Numbered from the stretch's first letter, positions 1 to 9,264 are shown. The stretch is 64,000 nucleotides of DNA from CAXBNB01 sp965267535 (GCA_965267535.1 OZ254082.1:3534001-3598000), one strand, 5' to 3'. Numbers and translations: made by a program. The notes: generated from the letters alone by a model not told the origin.

Positions 1-103
1 CACTGCTGAAAGAATGAAATCATTTACGAAGAAACCCAAAGGCATCAAAAAAACTGACAATTATGGATCAAATGATATTTCTTTTCCGATAGGTTATAAA
101 AAG

Positions 104-136
104 AAAAAACCCTTATATTACACATACAAGGGTTTT
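104..136 (-). terminator. Intrinsic terminator after tRNA-Met
   Basis: A 9-bp inverted repeat (106-114 with 128-136, arms AAAACCCTT and AAGGGTTTT) has a run of A on its left side, which is a U-run on the minus strand. It lies directly 3' of the minus-strand tRNA-Met gene and fits its terminator. Confidence 0.6.
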
Positions 137-138
137 AG

Positions 139-212
139 TAGCGGGGAGCAGAATCGAACTGCCGACCTCAGGGTTATGAATCCTGCGCTCTAACCATCTG
201 AGCTACCCCGCC
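139..212 (-). tRNA. tRNA-Met (CAU)
   Basis: On the minus strand the sequence folds into a 74-nt cloverleaf without an encoded CCA. The 7-bp acceptor stem begins GGCGGGG, the D-arm reads AGCTCAGATGG, the anticodon loop is TTCATAA with anticodon CAT, and the T-loop is TTCGATT. The elongator methionine identity is the likely reading. A CAT anticodon could also belong to tRNA-Ile2 after lysidine modification, but the body resembles elongator Met of Bacteroidota. Confidence 0.93.
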
Positions 213-326
213 AAAAGGGATGCAAATTTATACACAATGATTTTTATTTTGCTAAAAGATTCAAAAATCTTTTGACAGAATTTTGAAAAAAATCTGTACA
301 TTGAATTTTAATTAAATGAAGGCGCT

Positions 327-719
327 ATGAGCAAGTTTGAATATACAGGAGAATTCGAATTTAAAGCATCAAAAAAGATGCTGTACCCTTACCTATCTAC
401 TGCCAGCGGACTGGCACAATGGTTTGCCGATGATGTAAACATTGACGAAGACAAGGTACTAACCATTATATGGGATGGTGAGGAAAATAAGGCTCGTATG
501 GTTGCGCATCGTACCAACAGTTTTGTAAAGATAGAATTTATCCCAAGCGACCCCAACGACGATGATCCAAACTATGTGGAGTTTAAAATAGACATGAACG
601 AACTGACACAGGCAGTATTTATACGTGTAACAGACTACTCAGAAATGGACGATCTGGACGAACTGGGCGAATTGTGGGAAAATCTGATGCACAACCTGAA
701 AGAAATAGTGGGCGGCTAA
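327..719 (+). CDS. START-like (SRPBCC fold) domain protein
   Basis: This is a 130-residue acidic cytoplasmic protein without signal peptide or membrane segment. It begins with a beta strand followed by an SKKMLYPYLSTASGLAQWFAD segment, the amphipathic helix and loop typical of START-like/SRPBCC helix-grip proteins, then alternating beta strands (VLTIIWDG, KARMVAHR, FVKIEFIP, YVEFKID) and a long C-terminal helix. Bacteroidota carry a conserved family of this length annotated as START-like domain; the ligand is unknown. It stands alone between tRNA-Met and a convergent antiporter gene. The start is the first ATG after an AT-rich leader holding a TTTG and a TACATTG element that could be its promoter. 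The fold assignment is reasonably safe; the role is not known. Confidence 0.75.
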   Translation: MSKFEYTGEFEFKASKKMLYPYLSTASGLAQWFADDVNIDEDKVLTIIWDGEENKARMVAHRTNSFVKIEFIPSDPNDDDPNYVEFKIDMNELTQAVFIRVTDYSEMDDLDELGELWENLMHNLKEIVGG

Positions 720-776
720 AGTCGCCCCTTACATTACTCCTCTCACTCAACACACCTCTAGTACTTACTACACCAT

Positions 777-839
777 AAAAAAGTTCAGCCGGAATATGTG
801 CTGTACTTTATAACCACGCACATAGTTCCGGCTTGAACT
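777..839 (-). terminator. Strong intrinsic terminator of the antiporter gene
   Basis: A long nearly perfect inverted repeat (left arm from 782, right arm to 839) pairs about 20 bases with two single-base bulges; its core is GCCGGAA/TTCCGGC. A run of A at 777-781 gives a U-run on the minus strand. It sits about 40 bp beyond the stop codon of the minus-strand antiporter gene. Confidence 0.75.
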
Positions 840-877
840 CTATCATCGAACTGCGTTAAACTTGAATTCTTACATCA

Positions 878-2149
878 TTAGTCATTGGCTTCTACCTGCT
901 CCAACTGCCTCCTGTGGTATCTTTTCATAACCTTACCCACGGTAAGCCCCTGATACAACACTGAACAAACCACCACCACATAGGTCATGGTAACGATAAG
1001 TTCCTGCCCTTTGAAATCGGTAAGAGAAAGCGAAACCGCTACGGGCAATCCTCCTCGCAACGCTCCCCAGGACAGTACTGAAATGGTTCCATTGTCGAAC
1101 GAACGATTGAGAGACATCAATCGAATAGGAATAAAGACACTTACCCACCGGGCAAAAATCACGATATTGATCGCAAAAAAGCCCAGGGCAAAGTAATCCA
1201 TCCTGAGAGGAATGACGAGCATTTCAAAACCAATAAGCACAAACAGCATGGCGGCCAGGGTCTCTTCCATGAGTTGCCAGAATTTGTAAACATATGCACC
1301 CACTGCACCGTCTCCGTTTCCATCACTGACGGGATTGCCAATAACCAACCCAGACAAAACCGCCACCAGCATGGACGAAACGGAAAACAATTCTGCAACA
1401 TAAGACCCTGACATCACCAATGCCAGCGTAATAAGAACCTCGACTTGCACGTCATCATTGTCAATGAACTTGAGTACTCTGTAACCGAGCCACCCAAAGA
1501 ATAGTCCTACAACCAGACCTCCGCCAAGATCTCTGATAAAAACCCAGACTACTCCTCCTATGCTAACCGAGCCTACTACAGCTTCTTCGTTGTATAGATT
1601 TACTAATACCAGAGCGAGAACTATGGCTACACCGCCATTGAGTAGAGACTCGCCCGAAATTTTATTTTCCAATTCATTGGAAAGGTTATGCCGACGTATC
1701 ATTTTGGTAACGGCCACCGGGTCGGTAGACGAAATCAGTGCTCCAAACACCAGACACCCTAAGAAATGTAATTGGATGTTCATAAGGCCTGTGAGAAAGT
1801 AAACCAGTATACCTATAACAAAAGTGGAGATGAGTACACCAAAAAAGGACAACACCAAAACCGGTATAAACTGCTCTCCAAGCCGCCTGAAATTAATATT
1901 TAATGCTCCCGCAAAAAGCATCACACTGAGCACAAACCGATACATGACCTCTGCAAAGTCATATTGCTTGACCTGCTCTGCAAGATGGAATTCGGGAAAT
2001 AGCAGGCCAAAAGCCAACACCAATACCGATAGCACCAGAGCCATAATAATAAGCCCAATAGATGATGGCAGCTTCAAGTAAAAGGTATTGATAAAAATGA
2101 AGAGACCCGAGAAAAAAACCAGTACGGCTATAATGTCATAAATTTGCAT
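878..2149 (-). CDS. Cation:proton antiporter, CPA1 (NhaP-like) family
   Basis: This 423-residue integral membrane protein exchanges Na+ (or K+) for protons across the inner membrane. About twelve hydrophobic segments span residues 5 to 405. The segment LISSTDPVAVTKMIRR near residue 140 matches the conserved TDPVAV region of CPA1 exchangers, followed by the GESLLNGGVAIVLA segment that carries the ion-binding acidic residue. SWGALRGGLPVAVSLSL near residue 360 is the conserved late RGGLPVA helix. The C-terminus has only a short polar tail (KRYHRRQLEQVEAND), so there is no regulatory TrkA domain. It is monocistronic with a strong terminator behind it. The family is clear; the preferred cation cannot be read from sequence. 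Confidence 0.9.
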   Translation of the reverse strand: MQIYDIIAVLVFFSGLFIFINTFYLKLPSSIGLIIMALVLSVLVLAFGLLFPEFHLAEQVKQYDFAEVMYRFVLSVMLFAGALNINFRRLGEQFIPVLVLSFFGVLISTFVIGILVYFLTGLMNIQLHFLGCLVFGALISSTDPVAVTKMIRRHNLSNELENKISGESLLNGGVAIVLALVLVNLYNEEAVVGSVSIGGVVWVFIRDLGGGLVVGLFFGWLGYRVLKFIDNDDVQVEVLITLALVMSGSYVAELFSVSSMLVAVLSGLVIGNPVSDGNGDGAVGAYVYKFWQLMEETLAAMLFVLIGFEMLVIPLRMDYFALGFFAINIVIFARWVSVFIPIRLMSLNRSFDNGTISVLSWGALRGGLPVAVSLSLTDFKGQELIVTMTYVVVVCSVLYQGLTVGKVMKRYHRRQLEQVEAND

Positions 2150-2349
2150 AACTTTCAGTCAATTCAATACTACATGATTTGGCCTAATTGCGAATGCAAG
2201 TTAGCAGCAATAACCGTCGGTTGTACTCTGCAAAATTTTGGATAGCATACTCCGTATAAATACGGATAACACACTGTTAAGGAACTAATTAATGTCTGTT
2301 TTTCGTTTCCGTAGAAATATCTGATCACCTTAACCCCTACATTTGTATC

Positions 2350-2676
2350 ATGAATTCAGCTCCCAAATCATACAAAGACAGCTACCTGCCGGTAGATCCC
2401 GATTTTGTAGAAATAGTAGACAAAGCCATAGCTGCCAATAAAAAAGGTAAAGTTCACTACTTTGACACCACGGGCAATGTCAACACTTGTGAAGGGCTAT
2501 TGACCGCTCTAACCAAACAGGATAAAGGTACATTCTTAGAAATAGATAAAACACACAGGGTAAGACTCGACAAAATCATAACCTTGCTGGGAAGACCCGG
2601 CCCGGCATACGACACCTACGACCGCTATGCCAATGCGTGCCTGGCCTGCGAAGACCTGGGGCAATTTGGCGGATAA
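2350..2676 (+). CDS. Small Rof-like (Rho-binding antiterminator type) protein
   Basis: This 108-residue cytoplasmic protein resembles Rof/YaeO, which in E. coli binds Rho and inhibits termination. It has an N-terminal YLPVDPDFVEIVDKAI segment like Rof YxPIxxDDYDxLELA, a central strand with a T-G turn (KVHYFDTTGNV), and RVRLDKIITL matching the RLDKI strand that closes the Sm-like barrel. A C-terminal extension carries two cysteines (ACLACEDLG) that Rof lacks. The start ATG lies only five bases after a perfect TAnnTTTG element (2338-2345), so the transcript may be leaderless or nearly so. It converges with the DUF5686 gene, with 12 bp between stops. The assignment rests on motif resemblance only. 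Confidence 0.5.
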   Translation: MNSAPKSYKDSYLPVDPDFVEIVDKAIAANKKGKVHYFDTTGNVNTCEGLLTALTKQDKGTFLEIDKTHRVRLDKIITLLGRPGPAYDTYDRYANACLACEDLGQFGG

Positions 2677-2688
2677 GCCTTTGCCTGG

Positions 2689-5202
2689 TTATATCCCCCG
2701 CATGACATAGGTGATACGGGTGGCAAAGTTTTCAGAAAAACCTCCCGGATTGCGATGCGGACCATAGCGATAGAAAAAACTAAGCCCTAAACCTCCATAC
2801 AGTTTGCCGAAAAATTTGTACTTGATCAGGTTGTTAAAACCAAGACCGCTCTCTACATACCCTTTGTTGTAACTCTGAAACGACACGTCCTGCCCGGAAT
2901 GCCGATGCATATCATACAACTCACCCCACCCTACATGATGATACACTACTATATCGGGTCGTAGTTTTGCACCGGCAAAAATCCGGTTACCGAAATCATG
3001 TGCATAGAAAATATTGAGAAAACGATTGGACACAAACTCATACAACCCCATAGTCTGAAAGTGGTCTTCTATAATCACACTACTGGTAGCCATATTTCCT
3101 CCTCTGCCATTAAACAACAATATATATGGGAGATTCTTTTCTACATCACCAGCCTCTATGGCTATATCCGATTCACCGATATGCCCCACTCTAAATTTAA
3201 ACCCAAGCGATGCTGATATCTTGTTGAAATCGTATTCACCGTTGAACATATTGGTAATTCCTCTGTTGTAATTTATGTACAACACAGGATAAGACGACTT
3301 GATTCTGTTTACCTGTCCCAGCGTATGTGTTATGCGTTCTTTTACCGCAATACGTGTACGCAAAGTAAACTCCGTCACATCAAAGTGATTTTCATATTCG
3401 TTATTTGAGGCCAAAAACCGATAATCATACTGCGGCACCTCAGTGTAGTCATGGAGACCCAGCTCCAGCAGGTGGTATCCGGGCGTGCGAAAAGAAAGCT
3501 TTACGTGGTTAGACTCATAGCTATTCATATTGCCTATAAAAACCGTCCTGAAAAAATCCTTCTCCTTATTTATATAAATCACATTACCCGGTTCTCGTAT
3601 CTCTTTTTGATGCTCAAACCGCAACAACGCATCGTGTTTTTTGTTGAGAAAAAAATCTGCACCATAGCCATATTTCCAGGCTTTATCTCTAAATCCATAA
3701 GCGCCATACCCATGCAGGCCCATCACTTTGAAAATATCTTTGCCCAGCTTGGCTCCCAACCCCAGGCGTGCTCCTTCATACCTACCCAGAGCAAAAATAT
3801 TGTGAAAGACTACCACCGGAGGAACCCTGTGATTGAGGTCCTGCTTATAAAACGCCCCTACCCTCTGTACCAAATTAGCCATAGTACTCTGGTGGCGTAG
3901 CGTATCTACTCTAAGGTAGGTGAGTCGCTCCTTTTTTGTCAAAGGCACTATCCGGTGAGTATTCCAAAACTCCTCAGCCTGCCGGGTAGCATAGTGATCG
4001 CAAAAAACCAACTCCACTTTCTTTTCTTCCTTGGTCAGGTCGGGATCTATCTCTACATCCTTTATATAGGTTTTTTTATCATAAACAGTACCCAGATATG
4101 GCTTTGGAAACTTATCTACCGAGTAGAGATAGTTGAGTTGTTTGGGAAACCACTCTTTACCATCAACAAATTCATACGCACAGGCTATCTGAAAATCTGC
4201 CAGATGTGATTGCGCAGGTTCCACTACGATATGCTGAATAGCATACTGGTTGCTGTTGATATACATACGTCCTACCAGCCCGGGAAAACGCAGGTGAGAA
4301 GGCCTGAAACTAACAATATACACCGTATCTTCACCTACCTTTAGTGTACTTTCATGGTGAAAATCATATTTTTTATAATTTGCCAACCCTACAGGACTAG
4401 CATACCTCACTCCTAAAAAATCAAAATAATTTCGATAAAACGAAATCGGGTGCAGGTTTGTCGTTAGTGGGGTTATTTCGTCTTCGTGCAAGCCGGTCAC
4501 TTTCAGCCCCAGCACTTTTTCATGATCGCGTCGAGGGTATTCAAAAGTACGCTCAGTGATTGTTTCTATTACTTCCACGTGCTGTTCTCCATAAACCCGG
4601 TGATGCTTGTGAAATAAAGAATCATCTTTTACTATGGCTTTGTATTTTTCGCTGAGTCTATGATCGGCAAGCTGATACAAATCAACGACCGTCTTGTTAT
4701 AAGTCTGGTACTTAAACGACCCTCCTAAGCGCTCAGGATCATGAAGCCTCTCATTGGCTATAACCTTTTCGATAATATACCTGCCACTATCTACCAAATC
4801 CAAACCTGGATAATGTACCCCTCTGCTTTCTCTGTGAGACAACCTTAAAACGATAGAATCTCCAGGATACGATGGCAACTCAAACACCTGAGTGTGATAA
4901 TCGGGGTGACTAACAGAAATAAAATTGGAATAAGTGCTTTCGAAGCGGATTTTTCCATCTATATCTGAAAAAACACCACTTGTAGAATCCAGATCCAAAT
5001 ATGCATAGGCAAACTGCACCTCTTCGCCCTCCATCCCTTTTAAGTAGGCAGTAGTATAGCTAGGCTGTCGGGCATGTCCCCCAGCAGCTACCACGAGAAC
5101 AAGAAATGATAAAACCAAAGCAAGCCGACTGCTATACCGAAAATACCTTGACCTTATACTAACCACTTGTAGGTTGATTGAATACACAGCTCTATCATAC
5201 AT
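2689..5202 (-). CDS. DUF5686/CarboxypepD_reg-like outer-membrane protein
   Basis: The protein is about 837 residues with an N-terminal hydrophobic signal (LALVLSFLVLVVAAGGHARQ). An immunoglobulin-like carboxypeptidase regulatory-type domain follows (DSTSGVFSDIDGKIRFES ... HPDYHTQVFEL), then the long DUF5686 region, and a beta-barrel-like C-terminus rich in alternating aromatic strands. Proteins of this kind in Bacteroidota are surface or outer-membrane proteins of unknown role. I chose the ATG at 5202 because AGGGA lies about ten bases upstream and it places the signal peptide near the N-terminus; the frame stays open to 5319. The upstream kinase gene ends 124 bp before this start, so co-transcription is possible. 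Confidence 0.75.
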   Translation of the reverse strand: MYDRAVYSINLQVVSIRSRYFRYSSRLALVLSFLVLVVAAGGHARQPSYTTAYLKGMEGEEVQFAYAYLDLDSTSGVFSDIDGKIRFESTYSNFISVSHPDYHTQVFELPSYPGDSIVLRLSHRESRGVHYPGLDLVDSGRYIIEKVIANERLHDPERLGGSFKYQTYNKTVVDLYQLADHRLSEKYKAIVKDDSLFHKHHRVYGEQHVEVIETITERTFEYPRRDHEKVLGLKVTGLHEDEITPLTTNLHPISFYRNYFDFLGVRYASPVGLANYKKYDFHHESTLKVGEDTVYIVSFRPSHLRFPGLVGRMYINSNQYAIQHIVVEPAQSHLADFQIACAYEFVDGKEWFPKQLNYLYSVDKFPKPYLGTVYDKKTYIKDVEIDPDLTKEEKKVELVFCDHYATRQAEEFWNTHRIVPLTKKERLTYLRVDTLRHQSTMANLVQRVGAFYKQDLNHRVPPVVVFHNIFALGRYEGARLGLGAKLGKDIFKVMGLHGYGAYGFRDKAWKYGYGADFFLNKKHDALLRFEHQKEIREPGNVIYINKEKDFFRTVFIGNMNSYESNHVKLSFRTPGYHLLELGLHDYTEVPQYDYRFLASNNEYENHFDVTEFTLRTRIAVKERITHTLGQVNRIKSSYPVLYINYNRGITNMFNGEYDFNKISASLGFKFRVGHIGESDIAIEAGDVEKNLPYILLFNGRGGNMATSSVIIEDHFQTMGLYEFVSNRFLNIFYAHDFGNRIFAGAKLRPDIVVYHHVGWGELYDMHRHSGQDVSFQSYNKGYVESGLGFNNLIKYKFFGKLYGGLGLSFFYRYGPHRNPGGFSENFATRITYVMRGI

Positions 5203-5326
5203 ATAAAAATCCCTGCACGAGGGATTGCATTTCGAAAATGAAGCCTGCCTTGTAGAATTTGCAGGCTGCCGTTTGTTAAACAACCCTAAATATACACAGT
5301 ACACAAGGAAACAAAACAATTTTCAC

Positions 5327-7330
5327 TTATGAAAAGACATCTACAGGCACTTCTTTAGCCGCTGGCAAAGAAAAACAAAACGTGCTTCCCCTATCGGAAA
5401 TCGGGTGAACCCATATCTTTCCATTCATTTGCCGTATTAGGTCATCGCACAGCATGAGCCCAATCCCAGCTCCTTTTTCTTCCGAGGTACCAAACCGAGC
5501 TTTTACCATACCATTGCCAAACAATGTCTGCTTAATCTCGTCTGACAACCCCACTCCATCGTCTGACACAGACACCACAAGTTGCTTGTCTTCCTGCTTG
5601 GAAAAAACACATACACAACCTCCCTCCTGAGTAAACTTAATGGCATTACTCACGAGGTTGCGCACTACCGACTTGAGCATATCTTTGTCGCCCATCACAT
5701 ACGCATCAAAAGGCACTTCACTCTTAACGGTTACCTTCTTTCGAGCGGCTTGTATTGCAAATGGCTTTATACTTTCATCCACCAACGTAGCTACATTCAA
5801 TGGCTCGATACTAGCCTCTACTGTATTAGTCTTGAGCTGAGAAGATGCCCAAAGCAGTATATTATCTAAAAGCACCAGAGAAGCATCCATACTTTCACGT
5901 ATCCCTTTAAAGAGCCGCTTGGCCTCTTTTTCTCCTACCTGCCCACGATCTACCAAACCCAGCAGTCCGTAAAGTGACGTGAGAGGTCCTCTTAAATCGT
6001 GCGAAACAATAGAAAGCAACTTTCCCTTCACCACATTAGCCTTAGACAACTGCTCCGTACGCTGCAGCACCTTTCTGTCCAGCGAGCGGGTCAACTCCTC
6101 CTCTCTATTAAACGCTTTCACCGACTTACTCGCCAGCTCGTATGCCTGAATAAAAATAAATACAATACAGCTGTAATTAAACACCTCCATAGTACGGTAA
6201 ATGAAATTGAAATACATGATATCATTTACAATACCGGCTATAAGCACAGCAAAACCAATCAAAAAAACTCCCGAATGTGCTACCCGCTCTATGTAAGCCC
6301 TAAACGTAACCCACATTACATAAATAGTAGCCACTAGCCCACTGACCTGAAAAGCCAACAAACTACTGGATATATAACCACTGGGAGAAATAAGAACATA
6401 CACCAAAAACAAACAGAAATAAGACAAAATGAAACGGTATACACTTTTCTTTATCCTTCCTTTAAACAACGCATTGTAATACACCAGATAAAGTATGGGG
6501 ATCAGGTAAAGAATCATCAACTCCAGTTTGTTCATGACATACCACCATGACATAGGGGTAATTTCAAAAAGAATCTTTTCGCCACGACTAAGCAGCCTAA
6601 AGATAAAGTTGACACAAAACAAGCCAAAATAAAGATTGGCAATCTCACGCGACCGCAAGAAAAACAAACCAAAATGATATATGGCGCTAAACAGCAAAAA
6701 ACCAATAAGCAACCACTCTTCGATTATAAAATTTCTAACCCGGGACAATATCTGATTACTGGTTCCTAACACAATAGGCACAGGAATACCACCGGAATCC
6801 CTATGAAACTCCGACAACCTTACCACTACATCCAACACCGCAGTATCGGCTGGAATAAGTGTTCGTTTCACCACAAACTGGGGCTTACTCTCAGAAGCAG
6901 ATGTGCCTATTACACCACATTGAGCCACCAGCTCTCCATTAACCTCAAGCTCATAAGCTGTGCGTATATCTTTAATTTCAAATTGTAAATTCTCATGATT
7001 ATCGGGCAGCAGAATTTGCAGCCGCAATGTGCCATACCCATGGCGAGGAAGGGAGCGCCCTGCAATTTTTTGGTGACGCCAAATTCCCGGACTCATCAGA
7101 TACCCCGAATGCTCTAAAGGATTCTTTTGAAAATCCAGATAAGAATAAAACTCTTGCCAATAGAGCTCCCATTCTCCTTTTAGCTTTACTGCCCCATCTT
7201 TCTGAAAATTCCAATGGCGCAAATCCATTACGCCCTTTGTTGCCACAGGATGGTTAGAATTGCGGGAACCACAACCCCCAATGGCAACAGTAAATGCCAT
7301 AATAATAAAGCAACGAACCAAAAAAATCAT
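5327..7330 (-). CDS. Sensor histidine kinase with 7TMR-DISM input module
   Basis: This 667-residue membrane kinase starts with a lipoprotein-type signal (FTVAIGGC, Cys near residue 20). A periplasmic 7TMR-DISM extracellular beta domain follows, with the typical GEWELYWQEF and GTLRLQILLP segments, and then about seven transmembrane helices from roughly residue 205 to 400. A cytoplasmic HisKA domain holds the phospho-acceptor in SIVSHDLRGPLTSLYGLL. The HATPase_c domain has an N-box VRNLVSNAIKFTQ, a G1 box VSDDGVGLSD and a G2 box EKGAGIGLMLCDDLI. No response regulator gene is adjacent, so it is an orphan kinase. It could be co-transcribed with the downstream DUF5686 gene. The signal sensed is unknown; in other bacteria DISM domains are thought to bind carbohydrates or similar ligands. 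Confidence 0.88.
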   Translation of the reverse strand: MIFLVRCFIIMAFTVAIGGCGSRNSNHPVATKGVMDLRHWNFQKDGAVKLKGEWELYWQEFYSYLDFQKNPLEHSGYLMSPGIWRHQKIAGRSLPRHGYGTLRLQILLPDNHENLQFEIKDIRTAYELEVNGELVAQCGVIGTSASESKPQFVVKRTLIPADTAVLDVVVRLSEFHRDSGGIPVPIVLGTSNQILSRVRNFIIEEWLLIGFLLFSAIYHFGLFFLRSREIANLYFGLFCVNFIFRLLSRGEKILFEITPMSWWYVMNKLELMILYLIPILYLVYYNALFKGRIKKSVYRFILSYFCLFLVYVLISPSGYISSSLLAFQVSGLVATIYVMWVTFRAYIERVAHSGVFLIGFAVLIAGIVNDIMYFNFIYRTMEVFNYSCIVFIFIQAYELASKSVKAFNREEELTRSLDRKVLQRTEQLSKANVVKGKLLSIVSHDLRGPLTSLYGLLGLVDRGQVGEKEAKRLFKGIRESMDASLVLLDNILLWASSQLKTNTVEASIEPLNVATLVDESIKPFAIQAARKKVTVKSEVPFDAYVMGDKDMLKSVVRNLVSNAIKFTQEGGCVCVFSKQEDKQLVVSVSDDGVGLSDEIKQTLFGNGMVKARFGTSEEKGAGIGLMLCDDLIRQMNGKIWVHPISDRGSTFCFSLPAAKEVPVDVFS

Positions 7331-7764
7331 ATAAGCAAGCGGCCGGTGTAGAGTTTAGTCGCTCCATACAAAACTGATTTTGTACAGATTGCAAAATTCA
7401 ATTTAAGCAGAAAAAACTATTTGAGAAACAGAAAGTGCCACTATCACTATGGCTTAGTGAAAAATATAAAAGATTAATTTCACAGCTAAGCAGAGTAATC
7501 ACAAACAACGCTAACCAACTGTAAATGAAAGAATAACCACCTGTACACTTTTCCTTAAAAGCGCGTATATCAAAATAACATTCTAAAAAATAATTATTCT
7601 TTAGTTCGCATCAACGCAGACATACATACTCTCTTACCCTCCCTGCTCAGAGGTTCTTTTATTCTTCCGTCACTTCCAAAAAAATATTTTTAAGTAGAAC
7701 CAACTGATTTTCAATACTCTATTTTCTACTCAAAAAATATTTAAAGATTTATTGCCAACAGCTA
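7331..7764. other. Intergenic stretch, no gene seen
   Basis: About 430 bp of AT-rich DNA separate the kinase start from the tRNA-Asp promoter. It must hold the kinase promoter on the minus strand. I found no convincing reading frame, repeat or structured element in it. Confidence 0.5.
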
Positions 7765-7795
7765 TTGTTTAATCAAATCTTTCGTTCTAGCTTTG
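7765..7795 (+). promoter_or_regulatory. Bacteroidota-type promoter of tRNA-Asp
   Basis: TTG at 7765-7767 and TAGCTTTG at 7788-7795 are separated by 20 bp, a textbook match to the Bacteroidota primary-sigma consensus (TTG, 19-20 bp, TAnnTTTG). The tRNA begins 26 bp downstream. Confidence 0.7.
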
Positions 7796-7821
7796 CATCG
7801 CTTTTAAAGCAAAACAGTTGA

Positions 7822-7895
7822 GGAGCGGTAGTTCAGCTGGTTAGAATGCCTGCCTGTCACGCAGGAGGTCGCGGGTTCGAGTCCCGTCCGTTCCG
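7822..7895 (+). tRNA. tRNA-Asp (GUC)
   Basis: This is a 74-nt cloverleaf without encoded CCA. The acceptor stem GGAGCGG pairs with CCGTTCC, the anticodon loop is CTGTCAC with anticodon GTC, the T-arm reads GCGGGTTCGAGTCCCGT, and the discriminator is G as expected for Asp. Confidence 0.96.
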
Positions 7896-7905
7896 CTTAA
7901 CACTC

Positions 7906-7939
7906 AAGGAGTTACACCAAAAATGTAACTCCTTTTTTT
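7906..7939 (+). terminator. Intrinsic terminator of tRNA-Asp
   Basis: A perfect 11-bp stem (AAGGAGTTACA with TGTAACTCCTT) closes a 7-nt loop and runs into seven T residues, 10 bp after the tRNA. Confidence 0.9.
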
Positions 7940-7979
7940 ATGCCTTGATTTTTCAAAATATCCCTCCAGACCCTAAAAA

Positions 7980-8012
7980 CAAAAAAGCCTTTCATGTTTC
8001 ATGAAAGGCTTT
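7980..8012 (-). terminator. Intrinsic terminator of tRNA-Pro
   Basis: A perfect 13-bp inverted repeat (7984-7996 with 8000-8012, core GCCTTTCATG) is flanked on the left by a run of A, giving a U-run for minus-strand transcripts. It lies just beyond the 3' end of tRNA-Pro. Confidence 0.88.
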
Positions 8013-8016
8013 AAAG

Positions 8017-8090
8017 TCGGGATACCAGGATTCGAACCTGGGACCCCCTGGTCCCAAACCAGGTGCGCTACCGGACTGCGCTACATCCCG
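8017..8090 (-). tRNA. tRNA-Pro (UGG)
   Basis: On the minus strand a 74-nt cloverleaf starts CGGGATG, as bacterial tRNA-Pro does. The anticodon loop is TTTGGGA with anticodon TGG, the anticodon stem is CCTGG/CCAGG, the T-loop is TTCGAAT, and the discriminator is A. No CCA is encoded. Confidence 0.95.
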
Positions 8091-8239
8091 TTTTTGTAAT
8101 CGAACAACACATTACTTGTGTTTTTCGAGGTGCGAAGATAGAGCAATTCTCATAACAAAGAAATTTTTAACTAAAAAAAATCACCTACCTATGATATTTA
8201 TTACAAACAGCACACAAAACTTCACCAATCGCTAAAAAC

Positions 8240-9133
8240 TCAAACCAGAGACGAATCATACAGCAATGGAAAAAACTGACCTTCCATTCGTTCCCCCTCC
8301 AATACAGGCGGCACTCCCCGAAGCAATTCTTCATTGGTAGCTGAGCGCGTGCCATCGGCGAATACATTCAACACAAAAGCTCTTCGTGAAATATCCGATT
8401 TATTTTCATACGACCCATGCACCATAAGCGGATGATGAAATGTACCATACCCTTTGGGCATCTCTATAGCCACACGACTATCATAAGCCTTCTGCTGTTC
8501 TTCTGTCAGGTAATTGCGTAAACTATCCATATTCCCTGCCAGATCTATTTTTTCCAGCAAAGGCCAATTATGACTTCCCGGAATATAATGAAGACAGCCA
8601 TTGTCAACCGTGGCATCATCTAACCCTACCCAGCAAGTAAGGTGCTGCATGGGAGTCGTTCGGGTCCAGTAGCTATAATCCTGATGCCATGCCACCACAC
8701 CCCCATGACGAGCAGGCTTGCAAAACAACTGATCGTGCCAGAAACGAACAGCCTTCTCTCCCAGCAGCTGACTAGCTGCTACCACAAAACGGGGATTCCA
8801 AAGCACATCGTGAAAGCCTTCAGCGATTCGCCAGTGACCCAGAGAATGGAATAACACTGCATTTGGATCATTGGATTCGTTGGAATGAAATTCATAAAAC
8901 AAATCATTCTTTGGGTGGGCCGGGTCCGTCAACTTAGCCAACTCCTCATTCAGCACGTCTACCTGATAATCTTCCAGCAGCTTTACGTTGTGCAAATAAC
9001 CATTTTTATGAAAAAACTCCACCTGAGCATCTGATAATCGAAATTGATCCCAGGCTTCCTTCGCTGACATTTCAGGAAACAAATCGGTCAGTAAACCATG
9101 ATGGTGTGATAAATCTCTATGCAATGTTTTCAT
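8240..9133 (-). CDS. Phytanoyl-CoA dioxygenase (PhyH) family protein
   Basis: This is a 297-residue non-haem Fe(II)/2-oxoglutarate-dependent oxygenase of the PhyH family. The iron triad is visible: H150 and D152 in VAWHQDYSYW, and H239 in HPLMVHGSYENKS. An arginine-containing segment (SRRAFVLNVF) follows where the 2-oxoglutarate carboxylate is usually bound. WVGLDDATVDNGCLHYIPGSHNW is the conserved PhyH strand-turn. The start is uncertain: an in-frame GTG at 9169 adds 12 residues, but the ATG at 9133 gives the usual family start. It is divergent from an AraC regulator with a short shared promoter region, so that regulator probably controls it. The substrate is not predictable. Confidence 0.85.
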   Translation of the reverse strand: MKTLHRDLSHHHGLLTDLFPEMSAKEAWDQFRLSDAQVEFFHKNGYLHNVKLLEDYQVDVLNEELAKLTDPAHPKNDLFYEFHSNESNDPNAVLFHSLGHWRIAEGFHDVLWNPRFVVAASQLLGEKAVRFWHDQLFCKPARHGGVVAWHQDYSYWTRTTPMQHLTCWVGLDDATVDNGCLHYIPGSHNWPLLEKIDLAGNMDSLRNYLTEEQQKAYDSRVAIEMPKGYGTFHHPLMVHGSYENKSDISRRAFVLNVFADGTRSATNEELLRGVPPVLEGERMEGQFFPLLYDSSLV

Positions 9134-9264
9134 ATCTTTTTTTAAATCAAAATTGAACAGATTAAACACTGACTTCTTCTTCTATTTTGCATAAAAAATA
9201 ATTTATTTTATCAGTATTTTACATACAGGACTTTAAAAGCAAACATTATAAGCATCTTTTTTTA

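Noticed and set aside
2..190. Open plus-strand frame at the left edge with an NRTADLRVMNPAL-like end
   Set aside because: It reads through the antisense of tRNA-Met; such phrases are a known by-product of tRNA genes. No separate evidence for a coding region.
3451..3900. 149-codon open frame on the plus strand
   Set aside because: It is antisense to the DUF5686 gene and has no family resemblance.
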